Program-made: the position numbers and the translations under genes
Assembly: GCA_028283725.1 (NCBI GenBank)
Contig: JAPWKC010000003.1
Coordinates: 372,001 to 436,000, forward strand
Direction of reading: 5' to 3'
Length of the DNA stretch: 64,000 nucleotides
From: Neorhizobium sp.
GTDB lineage: Bacteria; Pseudomonadota; Alphaproteobacteria; Rhizobiales; Rhizobiaceae
Shown here: one piece after another, positions 18,079 to 25,718 of the stretch
How positions within the stretch are numbered: the stretch's first letter is position 1
Layout of the letters: each line of letters opens with the position of its first letter
Notes under the pieces: model-generated
What the model was told of the DNA's origin: nothing
The model's input: the letters and a program-made list of their open reading frames with translations, nothing else
Databases searched by the model: none

Positions 18079-19149
18079 ATGGCGAATGCGACAGTGGACG
18101 ATCTGGACGAAGCTGAAACGCAGCGCAACGGCTATTCCCACAAGCTCTCCAGCCCGGCCTCGGCGCTCTGGACGATGCTGGTCTTCCTGATCATCGTCGG
18201 CTTCGTCTCGGCAGCGCTCTATCGCCAGGCGGCGCACGCATTCCAGACCAATCCGGGGCTGAACGGCTTCATTCTCGCCGTGCTCGCGGTCGGGGTTCTG
18301 CTGGTCTTCGGCCAGGTTCTCGGATTGATGCGCGAGGTGCGCTGGTTCAATTCCTACCGGGCCGCCGGAAGCGCCGACAAGGTCGGGCGCGAGCCAAAAC
18401 TGCTTGCGCCGATGCGCAGCCTGATCGGCGGCAAGCGGAAGATCGCGCTGTCGACCACGACGCTGCGCTCGATCCTCGATTCGATCGGCACCCGGCTCGA
18501 CGAAAGCCGCGATACGTCGCGCTACCTCATCGGCCTTCTGGTGTTTCTCGGCCTGCTCGGCACGTTCTGGGGACTGATCGGCACGATCGGCTCGATCAGC
18601 GACGTGATCGCGGCGCTCGATCCGGGCTCGAACGGCTCCGGCGATATTCTCTCGGCGATCAAGAGCGGGCTGTCGCAGCCGCTGGCCGGCATGGGGACGG
18701 CGTTCTCGTCGTCGCTGCTTGGTCTTTCCGGCTCGCTGATCCTCGGCTTTCTCGATTTGCAGGCCGGCCGTTCGCAGAACCGGTTCTATACCGAACTCGA
18801 AAACTGGCTGGCCTCGGTCACGGAGACGGGGGCCGATCTTCAGGCGGGCGCGGCAGGTGCTTCCACCATTGCCTCCGACGATATCAAGGCGCTGACGCGC
18901 GAATTGCGCAAGCTCACCGCAGCACAAGCGGCAGCACAGGCCAAGGTGGCTGGCGGGGCGGCGGATGGCGAGGCGAACGAACGCTCGCTTGCCGCCATGG
19001 CCAATCTGGCCGAGGGCATTCAGGGTCTGGTCAAGAACATGCGCAACGAGCAGCAGATGCTGCGCGACTGGATCGAGGCGCAGCAGGAGGAAGCCAAGGC
19101 GATGCGCCGGGCGCTCGACCGGCTTTCCGACAAGATCGGGAGCAAGTAG
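18079..19149 (+). CDS. MotA/TolQ/ExbB-type membrane protein
   Basis: 356 residues from ATG at 18079 (ATG at 18058 also in frame). Hydrophobic segments lie near residues 36-55 and 70-93. The long pair from about residue 150 contains FLGLLGTFWGLIGTIGSI and later SQPLAGMGTAFSSSLLGLSGSLILGF, typical of the third and fourth helices of the MotA/TolQ/ExbB proton-channel family. The C-terminal third is a coiled coil. It pairs with an OmpA-domain MotB-like protein 3 bp downstream. No flagellar gene is nearby, so it is probably a non-flagellar energising complex acting on the envelope. Confidence 0.85.
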   Translation: MANATVDDLDEAETQRNGYSHKLSSPASALWTMLVFLIIVGFVSAALYRQAAHAFQTNPGLNGFILAVLAVGVLLVFGQVLGLMREVRWFNSYRAAGSADKVGREPKLLAPMRSLIGGKRKIALSTTTLRSILDSIGTRLDESRDTSRYLIGLLVFLGLLGTFWGLIGTIGSISDVIAALDPGSNGSGDILSAIKSGLSQPLAGMGTAFSSSLLGLSGSLILGFLDLQAGRSQNRFYTELENWLASVTETGADLQAGAAGASTIASDDIKALTRELRKLTAAQAAAQAKVAGGAADGEANERSLAAMANLAEGIQGLVKNMRNEQQMLRDWIEAQQEEAKAMRRALDRLSDKIGSK

Positions 19150-19152
19150 GCC

Positions 19153-20184
19153 ATGGCGCTCGGCAGAAACCGCCGGCGCGACAGAGGCGTCGATTTCTGG
19201 CCCGGCTTCGTGGATGCCTTGTCCACGCTGCTGATGGCGATCATGTTCCTGCTCACCGTCTTCGTGCTGGCGCAGTTCCTGCTCAGCCGCGAAATCACCG
19301 GCCGCGACGAGGTGTTGAACCGGCTGAACAGCCAGATCGCCGAACTGACCCAGCTTCTGTCGCTGGAAAAAGGCGCCAATCAGGATATCCAGGACCAGCT
19401 CGCATCGCTGCAATCATCGCTGGCGACGTCGGAGGGTGAGCGGTCGCGATTACAGCAGCTGCTGACGCAAGGCGCCGGCAACAGCGATGCCGCCAATGCC
19501 AGGGTGGGCGACCTCACAGGCCAGCTCTCCAACGAGAAGCAGGTCAGCCAGCGGGCGATGAGCCAGATCGAGCTCCTGAACCAGCAGATCGCCGCGCTTC
19601 GGGCGCAGATCGCTGCCGTCGAACAGGCGCTGCAGGCGTCGGAGGCAAAGGACGCCGGGTCGCAGGCGCAGATCGCCGATCTCGGACGGCGGCTCAACGT
19701 CGCCCTGGCGCAGCGCGTGCAGGAGCTCAACCGCTACCGTTCGGACTTCTTCGGACGGCTGCGCGAAATCCTCTCCGACAAGCAGAATATCCGCATCGTC
19801 GGAGACCGTTTCGTGTTCCAGTCGGAAGTGCTTTTCCCGGTCGGCGGCGCCGATCTGGACGATGCCGGGCGGGTGGAGATGGACAAGCTGGCGGCGGCCG
19901 TGATCGATCTCAACAAGGAAATTCCAGCCGAGATCAACTGGGTGCTGCGCGTCGACGGGCATACGGACAATTCGCCGCTTTCCGGCAATGGCCGTTACCG
20001 CGACAACTGGGAGCTTTCCACCGCGCGTTCCACCTCGGTCGTCAAATATCTCGTCTCGAAGGGTGTGCCTGCCAACCGGCTGGTCGCGGCCGGTTTTGGC
20101 GAGTACCAGCCGATCGCGCCGGGCGACACGCCGGAGACCAAGGCGCAGAACCGCCGTATCGAACTGAAGCTCACCGAGCGCTGA
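19153..20184 (+). CDS. MotB/OmpA-like peptidoglycan-binding protein
   Basis: 343 residues. A short basic N-terminus is followed by FWPGFVDALSTLLMAIMFLLTVFVLAQFLL, a single membrane helix with an Asp (D in FVDAL) as in MotB proton-channel subunits. Residues about 60-205 form a coiled coil. The C-terminus is an OmpA peptidoglycan-binding domain (VDGHTDNSPL, WELSTARSTSVVKYL, AAGFGEYQPIA, NRRIEL). With the upstream MotA/ExbB-like protein it would form a proton-driven stator anchored to peptidoglycan. Cofactors and target are unknown. Confidence 0.85.
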   Translation: MALGRNRRRDRGVDFWPGFVDALSTLLMAIMFLLTVFVLAQFLLSREITGRDEVLNRLNSQIAELTQLLSLEKGANQDIQDQLASLQSSLATSEGERSRLQQLLTQGAGNSDAANARVGDLTGQLSNEKQVSQRAMSQIELLNQQIAALRAQIAAVEQALQASEAKDAGSQAQIADLGRRLNVALAQRVQELNRYRSDFFGRLREILSDKQNIRIVGDRFVFQSEVLFPVGGADLDDAGRVEMDKLAAAVIDLNKEIPAEINWVLRVDGHTDNSPLSGNGRYRDNWELSTARSTSVVKYLVSKGVPANRLVAAGFGEYQPIAPGDTPETKAQNRRIELKLTER

Positions 20185-20203
20185 CGATGACGGGGCGCCG
20201 ACG

Positions 20204-20449
20204 ATGACACGTCAAAGACAGGATCTCACGGCCATCGCCAAGGCGGTGGCGGACATGCCGCGGCGTGACAATAGCAGCTACCATCAGGCGATGGCGCGGG
20301 CGCGCGAGGCCTTCGCGGAGGCGGAACTGGCGCTTGGCGGGCCGGTGACGATGAAGGCCAAGGTCAAGTTGAAGGCGAAGACGAATGCGAAATCCGGGCG
20401 CGGGGCCGGGAAATACGTGGTGAAGTTCGTTTTCACCCGCGAGGAGTAA
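20204..20449 (+). CDS. Small basic hypothetical protein
   Basis: 81 residues, starting 19 bp after the OmpA-like gene on the same strand. The N-terminal half is helical (YHQAMARAREAFAEAELAL); the second half is Lys/Ala-rich and ends KYVVKFVFTREE. No family was recognised. It may be part of the MotA/MotB-like operon. Codon use looks like its neighbours, but the low complexity leaves some doubt. Confidence 0.45.
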   Translation: MTRQRQDLTAIAKAVADMPRRDNSSYHQAMARAREAFAEAELALGGPVTMKAKVKLKAKTNAKSGRGAGKYVVKFVFTREE

Positions 20450-20596
20450 CGGGGGAGCCTGTTTCTTCTGAGGCCTGCTCCTCTGCCCCCCTTCCGGCCA
20501 TCTCGCTTACAAGGGGATAAGACTGACTGCGCAAACAGTGTCGAAAGATGCCGAGTTGTGCGGCGGGGTGAAGGCCTCTGCCTTGCGGAGAGCGTT

Positions 20597-20644
20597 GGGG
20601 CGGCGAAGGTTTGGGGCGGCGAGGGTTTGGCGCGGTAAGGGTTT
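20597..20644. repeat. 16-bp minisatellite, three units
   Basis: Three 16-bp units close to GGGGCGGCGAGGGTTT starting at 20597, 20613 and 20629, in the gap between convergent genes. The unit resembles the 15-bp units found at 10508 and 16152 with one extra base. Confidence 0.8.
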
Positions 20645-20719
20645 CGGAGGGAGCTTGCTTCCCAGGACGATTACCCTGACCCCAAGGGGCGGGAGATCAC
20701 CGGGCGCCTGGCGCGCCTC

Positions 20720-21988
20720 TCACGCGCTGTAACGCGTCGAGCGGATCTCCAGCGCCTCGAGGCCGCGTCTGACTTCCGGCGCTGCCATGAAGAGATCCCA
20801 GAGCAGGCCGGAACGGTGGTTTTCGATCATGGCAACGATCGGTCCCTGGTCGATGGCGAGGTAGCGGGTGGCGATCCAGTCCGATTTCGGAGAGAAGCCG
20901 TCCGGGAAGCCGTAGCGGTTGTCGAACAGGCGTCCGCCGCCATAGGCGATCATGGCGCGCAGCGCGCCTTCCGCATCCCTGGGGAGGAAGGGAAAGCTCG
21001 ACAGGGCTGCCGTCGGCGCGATCGTGGCATGGTCGTTGGTCGGCGAGCAGGCATCGTAGCCGGTCGGCGTCTCGCAGGCGGTGAGACCCCAGACGCCGGC
21101 ATCCTCATATTCGGGAATGGTCAGGCAGTAATCGCGGTTGATCCGGGAATGGGCAATCGCCTGTTCGTGGTAATCGGCGTAATCGTCGGAAAGGCCACGC
21201 GGATCGAGCGCGCAGAAGGAATATTGCGACAGGAAGAGCGGGCCGCCGAAGGGCTCGCCGAGCGGCAGTCTGGTGCCGAGATAGGTCTCGCCGTTCAGCA
21301 TGCCGCCACGCCTGGCCCAGCCGGTATGGTAGCTTGCGGTCGGAATGGCGAAAGTCTTCGAGCCGGCGCCGAGGACATAGGCCGACAGCGCCTCGTTCCA
21401 GCCGACGATGGGCAGGTTCATCGCCCAGCCGTTGACGGGGCTCCAGTGCCAGTAGAGCGCCGAATGCTCGCCACGGACGAACCACGACCACTCGATCTCG
21501 TCGTAGAGACGGGTGATGGTGGCGCCGAGCGCCTTTTCCGCCACCGTTTCGCCTGAAAAATATTGCCGCGCGCAGATCAGCCCCTGCATCAGAAGCGTCG
21601 TCTCGACCAGATCGCCACCATCATCCAGCGCCGAAAACGGGATCATCTCAGAGGTTACAGGGTGGACGAAATGCGAAAACGCGCCGTGATAGCGCGGGGC
21701 GCGTTCAAGGCTTGCGACAATCGTTTCGATTCGGGAAAGCGCGTCTGCGCGGCTCACCCATCCGCGATGGGCGGCGGTGATGATCGCCATCACACCGAAA
21801 CCCGTGCCGCTGATCGAGATCGCCTCTATGCCCGGCGTGCCGTCAAGAAAGCACTTGTCATAGGGCAGGCCGCTTTGCGGATGCGCGCCGTCCCAGAAAT
21901 AGAGGAGGGTGCGCCGCTGCACGGCATCGAGAAGCGTGTCCAGGGGCGCTGCCGGGGACAGGAATGCTGGCTTCTCTATCCGGTCCAT
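20720..21988 (-). CDS. Glucoamylase-family protein (COG5368 type)
   Basis: 422 residues from ATG at 21988, preceded by GGAG. The sequence shows the alpha/alpha-barrel signature of this family: LLYFWDGAHPQSGLP, ISGTGFGVMAI, HWSPVNGWAMNLPIVGWNE, and a conserved ending with DGFSPKSDWIATRYLAIDQGPIV. Relatives include beta-1,2-glucan hydrolases of family GH144 and uncharacterised cytosolic glycosidases. No signal peptide is seen. It lies 23 bp downstream of an ABC exporter gene on the same strand, so the two are probably co-transcribed. Confidence 0.85.
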   Translation of the reverse strand: MDRIEKPAFLSPAAPLDTLLDAVQRRTLLYFWDGAHPQSGLPYDKCFLDGTPGIEAISISGTGFGVMAIITAAHRGWVSRADALSRIETIVASLERAPRYHGAFSHFVHPVTSEMIPFSALDDGGDLVETTLLMQGLICARQYFSGETVAEKALGATITRLYDEIEWSWFVRGEHSALYWHWSPVNGWAMNLPIVGWNEALSAYVLGAGSKTFAIPTASYHTGWARRGGMLNGETYLGTRLPLGEPFGGPLFLSQYSFCALDPRGLSDDYADYHEQAIAHSRINRDYCLTIPEYEDAGVWGLTACETPTGYDACSPTNDHATIAPTAALSSFPFLPRDAEGALRAMIAYGGGRLFDNRYGFPDGFSPKSDWIATRYLAIDQGPIVAMIENHRSGLLWDLFMAAPEVRRGLEALEIRSTRYSA

Positions 21989-22011
21989 CGGCACTCCATT
22001 ATCCACGGGCG

Positions 22012-23808
22012 TCAGCCAGCCGCCGAATGGCGTTCGCCATCGTTGAACTGCAGGCGCGCGAGCTTGGCATAAAGCCCGCCATCGGCGACGAGGCTGTCAT
22101 GCGTGCCTTCTTCGACGATGCGGCCGCCATCCATGACGACGATCCGGTCGGCCTTCAGGACGGTCGCCAGGCGGTGGGCGATGACCAGCGTCGTGCGGTT
22201 CTTCATCAGGCCGTCGAGCGCCTTCTGCACCAGCGTCTCGCTCTCGGCATCGAGCGCGGACGTGGCCTCGTCGAGGAGGAGGACCGGCGCATCCTTCAAT
22301 ATGGCGCGGGCAATCGCAATGCGCTGGCGCTGGCCGCCCGACAGCGTGATGCCGCGTTCGCCGGCCATCGTGTCATAGCCGTTGTCGAGGCGCGAGATGA
22401 ACTCGTCCGCCTGTGCCGCGATGGCGGCGGCGCGGACGGCCTCACGGGTGGCGCCCGGCACGCTGAAGGCGATGTTGTCGTGGATCGAGGCGGCAAAGAT
22501 CGTCACGTCCTGCGGGACGATGGCAAGACGGGCGCGCAGATCCGCAACACGGGCGTCGCGCAGGTCTATGCCATCCAGCCTCACCGAACCGCTGATCGGA
22601 TCGTAGAAGCGCATCAGGAGCGAGAAGAGCGTGCTCTTGCCGGCGCCGGACGGGCCAACGATCGCGACGGTTTCGCCCGGTTTGACGGCAAGCGACAGGG
22701 CGTTCAAGGTGATGGCGCTGACGCGGGCCGGGTAGGCGAAGGAGACGGCGTCGAAGCGGACTTCGCCGCGCGGCGGGGAGGGCAGGGCAACGGGCGCATC
22801 GGGATCGCGGATCGCCGGGATTTCGGCGAGCAGTTCGGAGAGCCGTTCGGCGGCGCCGCCGGCCGCAGAGAGATCGCCCCAGACTTCCGAAAGCTGGCCG
22901 AGCGAGCTTGCAGCGAGCACCGAATAGAGCAGGAACTGGCCAAGCGTGCCGGCGCTCATCGTTCCTGAAAGAACACCCTGGGCGCCGTACCAGAGAACGG
23001 CGACGATGCTGCCGAAGATGAGCAATATGGCAAAGCCGGTGAGGATGGAGCGCTGGCGGATGGCCTGACGGGCGGCGTCATAGGACTGTTCCACCGTGTC
23101 GCCGTAGCGGGCCGACGCGATGTCCTCGCCACCGAAGGCCTGGACGGTGCGGGTGGCGGCGATGGTTTCCGAGGCGAAGGCGGAGGATTGCGCCAGCCTG
23201 TCCTGCGCGGCACGGGCCCTGCGGCGCACCGAGCGACCGAAGGCGACGAGCGGGAAGACGATGATCGGAATGGCGCACAGAACCAGAGCCGAGAGCCGCG
23301 GGCTTGTGTAGATCATCATGCCCACGGCGCCGAGACAGAGGATGGTGTTGCGCAGTGCAAGCGAGGCCGACGAGCCGAAGGCGGACTTGATCTGGGTCGT
23401 GTCGGCCGTCAGGCGCGAGACGATCTCGCCCGACTGGTTGACGTCAAAGAAGGAGGGCGACAGGCGCGCCACATGGGAAAAGACCTCGCGGCGCAGATCG
23501 GCCACGACGCGCTCGCCGATGCTGATCACATAGTAGTAGCGCATGGCGCTGGCGATCGCCAGAAGCACGGCCAGCACGAGCAGCATGGCGAAATAGTTGT
23601 TGATGAAATGGCCATCCGAAGAGGCAAAGCCGTGATCCAGCATGCGGCGGACGGCAAGCGGCAAAGCCAGCGTCGTGACGGCTGCGAGGATGAGGAAGAA
23701 GGTCGCGGCCGCGACCATGCCGCGATAGCGCTTCAGGTAGGGGAAAAGCCGCGCCAGCGGCTTGATATTGCGGCGGGGTTTCTGCTGCTTATCTTCTGCT
23801 TCGGCCAT
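22012..23808 (-). CDS. MsbA-type ABC exporter (fused permease and ATPase)
   Basis: 598 residues from ATG at 23808, chosen because GGAGGT precedes it. The N-terminal half has six membrane segments (first at about 31-50, AAATFFLILAAVTTLALPLA). The C-terminal half is an ABC ATPase with Walker A GPSGAGKST, signature LSGGQRQRIAIARAI, Walker B LLLDEATSALD and H-loop IAHRLAT. It works as a homodimer in the inner membrane. The substrate is unknown; the adjacent glycosidase-like gene suggests a glycan or glycolipid, by inference only. Confidence 0.92.
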   Translation of the reverse strand: MAEAEDKQQKPRRNIKPLARLFPYLKRYRGMVAAATFFLILAAVTTLALPLAVRRMLDHGFASSDGHFINNYFAMLLVLAVLLAIASAMRYYYVISIGERVVADLRREVFSHVARLSPSFFDVNQSGEIVSRLTADTTQIKSAFGSSASLALRNTILCLGAVGMMIYTSPRLSALVLCAIPIIVFPLVAFGRSVRRRARAAQDRLAQSSAFASETIAATRTVQAFGGEDIASARYGDTVEQSYDAARQAIRQRSILTGFAILLIFGSIVAVLWYGAQGVLSGTMSAGTLGQFLLYSVLAASSLGQLSEVWGDLSAAGGAAERLSELLAEIPAIRDPDAPVALPSPPRGEVRFDAVSFAYPARVSAITLNALSLAVKPGETVAIVGPSGAGKSTLFSLLMRFYDPISGSVRLDGIDLRDARVADLRARLAIVPQDVTIFAASIHDNIAFSVPGATREAVRAAAIAAQADEFISRLDNGYDTMAGERGITLSGGQRQRIAIARAILKDAPVLLLDEATSALDAESETLVQKALDGLMKNRTTLVIAHRLATVLKADRIVVMDGGRIVEEGTHDSLVADGGLYAKLARLQFNDGERHSAAG

Positions 23809-23999
23809 GTGACCTCCATGGCCCCGGGGGACGCGCATTCTGGGTCTAGCGGGGACTTGTACTGACGGCGACCTTCCTGTATAGGCTCCGCATCCAAATG
23901 GGAAGCCGTAAACCTTGCCGGTTCGCGGCTTCATTTATTGAAGAGGGTCCCTGCTCGCGGCAAGCGACAAATGGGCCACGCTAGAGCAGGACTATCGAC

Positions 24000-24221
24000 A
24001 TGAAGGCAAGCATTCATCCCGACTACCACGTCATCAAGGTTGTCATGACCGATGGCACCGAATACGAAACCCGCTCGACCTGGGGTTCGGAAGGCGCTGT
24101 CATGAACCTCGAAATCGATCCGAAGTCGCATCCGGCATGGACCGGCGGCAACCAGCAGCTGATGGACCGTGGCGGTCGCCTTTCCAAGTTCAACAAGCGT
24201 TTCGGCGGCCTCGGCCTCTAA
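24000..24221 (+). CDS. rpmE: 50S ribosomal protein L31
   Basis: 73 residues, starting [19 protein letters not shown] and ending [11 protein letters not shown], the expected sequence of L31 in rhizobia. The CxxC zinc motifs of the zinc-binding type are absent. It is divergent from the ABC exporter gene and ends at a strong terminator. Confidence 0.97.
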   Translation: MKASIHPDYHVIKVVMTDGTEYETRSTWGSEGAVMNLEIDPKSHPAWTGGNQQLMDRGGRLSKFNKRFGGLGL

Positions 24222-24279
24222 TCGCTTTTCGCACGAAATGGGCCTGCGCAAGCCAGCCCGTTTCCAGGCGGACCCTTCG

Positions 24280-24306
24280 AAAGCCCGGCATTGCCGGGCT
24301 TTTGTC
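24280..24306 (+). terminator. Rho-independent terminator of rpmE
   Basis: Stem AAAGCCCGGCA/TGCCGGGCTTT with very short loop, followed by TGTCGTTTT. It lies about 60 bp after the rpmE stop. Confidence 0.9.
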
Positions 24307-24363
24307 GTTTTGGGCGGTATTTGCGGAGCCGTCATGTTGCGCGGGAACGCAGACAAAAACGAA

Positions 24364-24391
24364 AAACCCGCGAAACTTTATGTTTCACGGG
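24364..24391 (-). terminator. Terminator facing rcdA
   Basis: Stem CCCGCGAAAC/GTTTCACGGG with a 5-nt loop; on the minus strand it is followed by TTTTTCG. It can end rcdA transcription about 75 bp after its stop codon. Confidence 0.8.
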
Positions 24392-24441
24392 CTGACGTTC
24401 AGCGAATAGATCAATCTTATCTGGAGCAGCGCTGCTCAGCG

Positions 24442-24463
24442 CCCCCCCCCCCCCCAAAAAAAA
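24442..24463. repeat. Homopolymer tract: 14 C followed by 8 A
   Basis: The run touches the rcdA stop codon (24464-24466); on the transcribed strand it reads eight T then fourteen G. A perfect 14-bp palindrome GAGCAGCGCTGCTC (24424-24437) lies just beyond. Such a run is length-unstable and hard to sequence. Confidence 0.9.
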
Positions 24464-24976
24464 TCAGCTGGTGAACGCGGTGCGCAGAAGGTTCTGCTGG
24501 GCGCGGACGCTGTTTTCATTGTCGGGAACGACGGCGGCATCGCCGGGGCGGTAGATTTCGCGGTCGAGAATGGCAACGCGGTTCTGCAGGCGCAGCGAGC
24601 GCTCGACGAGATCGCGGAAGCTTTCCGGAAGGTCGTTCCATCCCGGCGCGGTGCGATCGACGTTGAAGCCGTCGAGGCGAACCTTGCCCTTTTCGGACAG
24701 TACCTGATCGCGGCTCATCTCGCCGTTGTTGACGGCGCGCTGGAGCAGAAGCCAGGAGGCCATCTGCATCAGGCGGGTGGTAAGCCGCATCGATTCAGCC
24801 GCATAGAGAACCGAGGCCATACGCGGCAAAACCTTGGACGCTGCGCGTCCGGCGCCGTCCAGATAGCTCGCGGTTTCCTCGACCAGGGCCATGCCTTCGG
24901 CATAGAGCGATTTGAACTGCGCAGAGCTTGCGGCCTTGCCGGCAAAACTGACGGTGTTCAATCCCTGTTCAGACAT
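24464..24976 (-). CDS. rcdA: RcdA-like cell-cycle protein (DUF1465)
   Basis: 170 residues from ATG at 24976, supported by AGGA at 8 nt spacing (ATG at 24985 is the alternative). It has the all-helical DUF1465 sequence, including LYAEGMALVEETASYLDG, RLTTRLMQMASWLLLQRAV and LVERSLRLQNRVAILD. In Caulobacter and Sinorhizobium this family is RcdA, an adaptor that helps deliver the cell-cycle regulator CtrA to ClpXP for degradation. A CtrA-like box lies about 120 bp upstream. A T8G14 run directly follows the stop codon. Confidence 0.88.
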   Translation of the reverse strand: MSEQGLNTVSFAGKAASSAQFKSLYAEGMALVEETASYLDGAGRAASKVLPRMASVLYAAESMRLTTRLMQMASWLLLQRAVNNGEMSRDQVLSEKGKVRLDGFNVDRTAPGWNDLPESFRDLVERSLRLQNRVAILDREIYRPGDAAVVPDNENSVRAQQNLLRTAFTS

Positions 24977-25094
24977 CGAATTCATCCTGTTAACGCAATC
25001 ACAATCAGGCAATGACGGCTGGCGAGAAAAGTTCCACCTGCCGTTCTGGTCGATTTCAAGATGAAACTTATAATGAAAAACCGCAAGCCGTATC

Positions 25095-25109
25095 TTAAGG
25101 AAAGGTTAA
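25095..25109. promoter_or_regulatory. CtrA-like box upstream of rcdA
   Basis: TTAA, 7 bases, TTAA, matching the core of the CtrA recognition pattern. It is about 120 bp upstream of the rcdA start. CtrA-controlled rcdA transcription is known in Caulobacter; here it is inferred. Confidence 0.45.
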
Positions 25110-25262
25110 TACCCACAAGATCCGGTAAACGACGGCGATGTTCTTGAAATGAGACAGAAATTCACACCCGTCAAGAGTGTGGCCGGATCCTGCGCCTTGG
25201 GCGCGGCAGGCGATTTTTACCACATTTTGGCCGCGATCACGTCGATGTCACGGGGCGATCAA

Positions 25263-25291
25263 AAAAAGAAGAGCCGCGGAAAGGCGGCTCT
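25263..25291 (-). terminator. Strong terminator on the minus strand
   Basis: Stem AGAGCCGC/GCGGCTCT with a 6-nt loop, followed on the minus strand by TCTTTTTTT. Confidence 0.85.
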
Positions 25292-25375
25292 CAAGGTAAA
25301 ACAGGGAGAAATCAGACCATTCGCCAAGCGGAGAAACTGTCTGAGCCCGGCAGAACCGGACATACACATATTCTG
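25263..25375 (-). ncRNA. Candidate small RNA on the minus strand upstream of rcdA
   Basis: A strong minus-strand terminator (25263-25291) lies 170 bp from the nearest upstream gene end (DUF1192, 25462). Between them is an AT-rich patch at 25370-25410 that reads on the minus strand TTGAAG, 17 bases, TAATCA, a weak promoter-like pair. A transcript from near 25375 to the terminator would be about 110 nt and non-coding. It could also just be a long 3' end of the DUF1192 transcript. Confidence 0.3.
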
Positions 25376-25384
25376 CGTTAATGA

Positions 25385-25399
25385 TTAATATACGCTTAA
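25385..25399. promoter_or_regulatory. Second CtrA-like box (TTAA-N7-TTAA)
   Basis: A second TTAA, 7 bases, TTAA in the same intergenic region, within an AT-rich patch at the start of the candidate small RNA. Confidence 0.35.
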
Positions 25400-25461
25400 A
25401 TGTTCTTCAAAAATTCTGTCCGTGATCGACGCCGCGCCGACCATGTCTTCGATCTGATGGT

Positions 25462-25656
25462 TCAGGATCGGAACAGCTTGTCGGCGGCAAGCCGGCCGGC
25501 GGCCTTGTTCTGCCTGTCGGCCTCCAGCCGTTCGATCTCTTGTTTCAAGAGACCGATTCGCCGGTCGAGCTCATCGACGGAGAGCATGGAGAGGTCCGAT
25601 CCGATCTCGTGATCGACCTTCTTCTTCGGCCGGTCGTCATCCATGAAGCTCATCAT
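25462..25656 (-). CDS. DUF1192 family small protein
   Basis: 64 residues from ATG at 25656 (or 25653), preceded by GGAGG. It has a charged start with DDDRPKKK, the core SVDELDRRIGLLKQEIERLE and a coiled-coil end. This matches DUF1192, a short alphaproteobacterial family of unknown function. It follows the MFS transporter gene on the same strand by about 60 bp. Confidence 0.8.
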   Translation of the reverse strand: MMSFMDDDRPKKKVDHEIGSDLSMLSVDELDRRIGLLKQEIERLEADRQNKAAGRLAADKLFRS

Positions 25657-25718
25657 CTCATCCTCCCTGGTATGGCCGGTCATTGAACCTTGTCATTCGG
25701 CCCGGTCATTTTGCGGTG

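Noticed and set aside
25149..25388. 79-residue frame upstream of rcdA
   Set aside because: It crosses a strong terminator hairpin and two regulatory-like boxes, has poor composition and no ribosome binding site.
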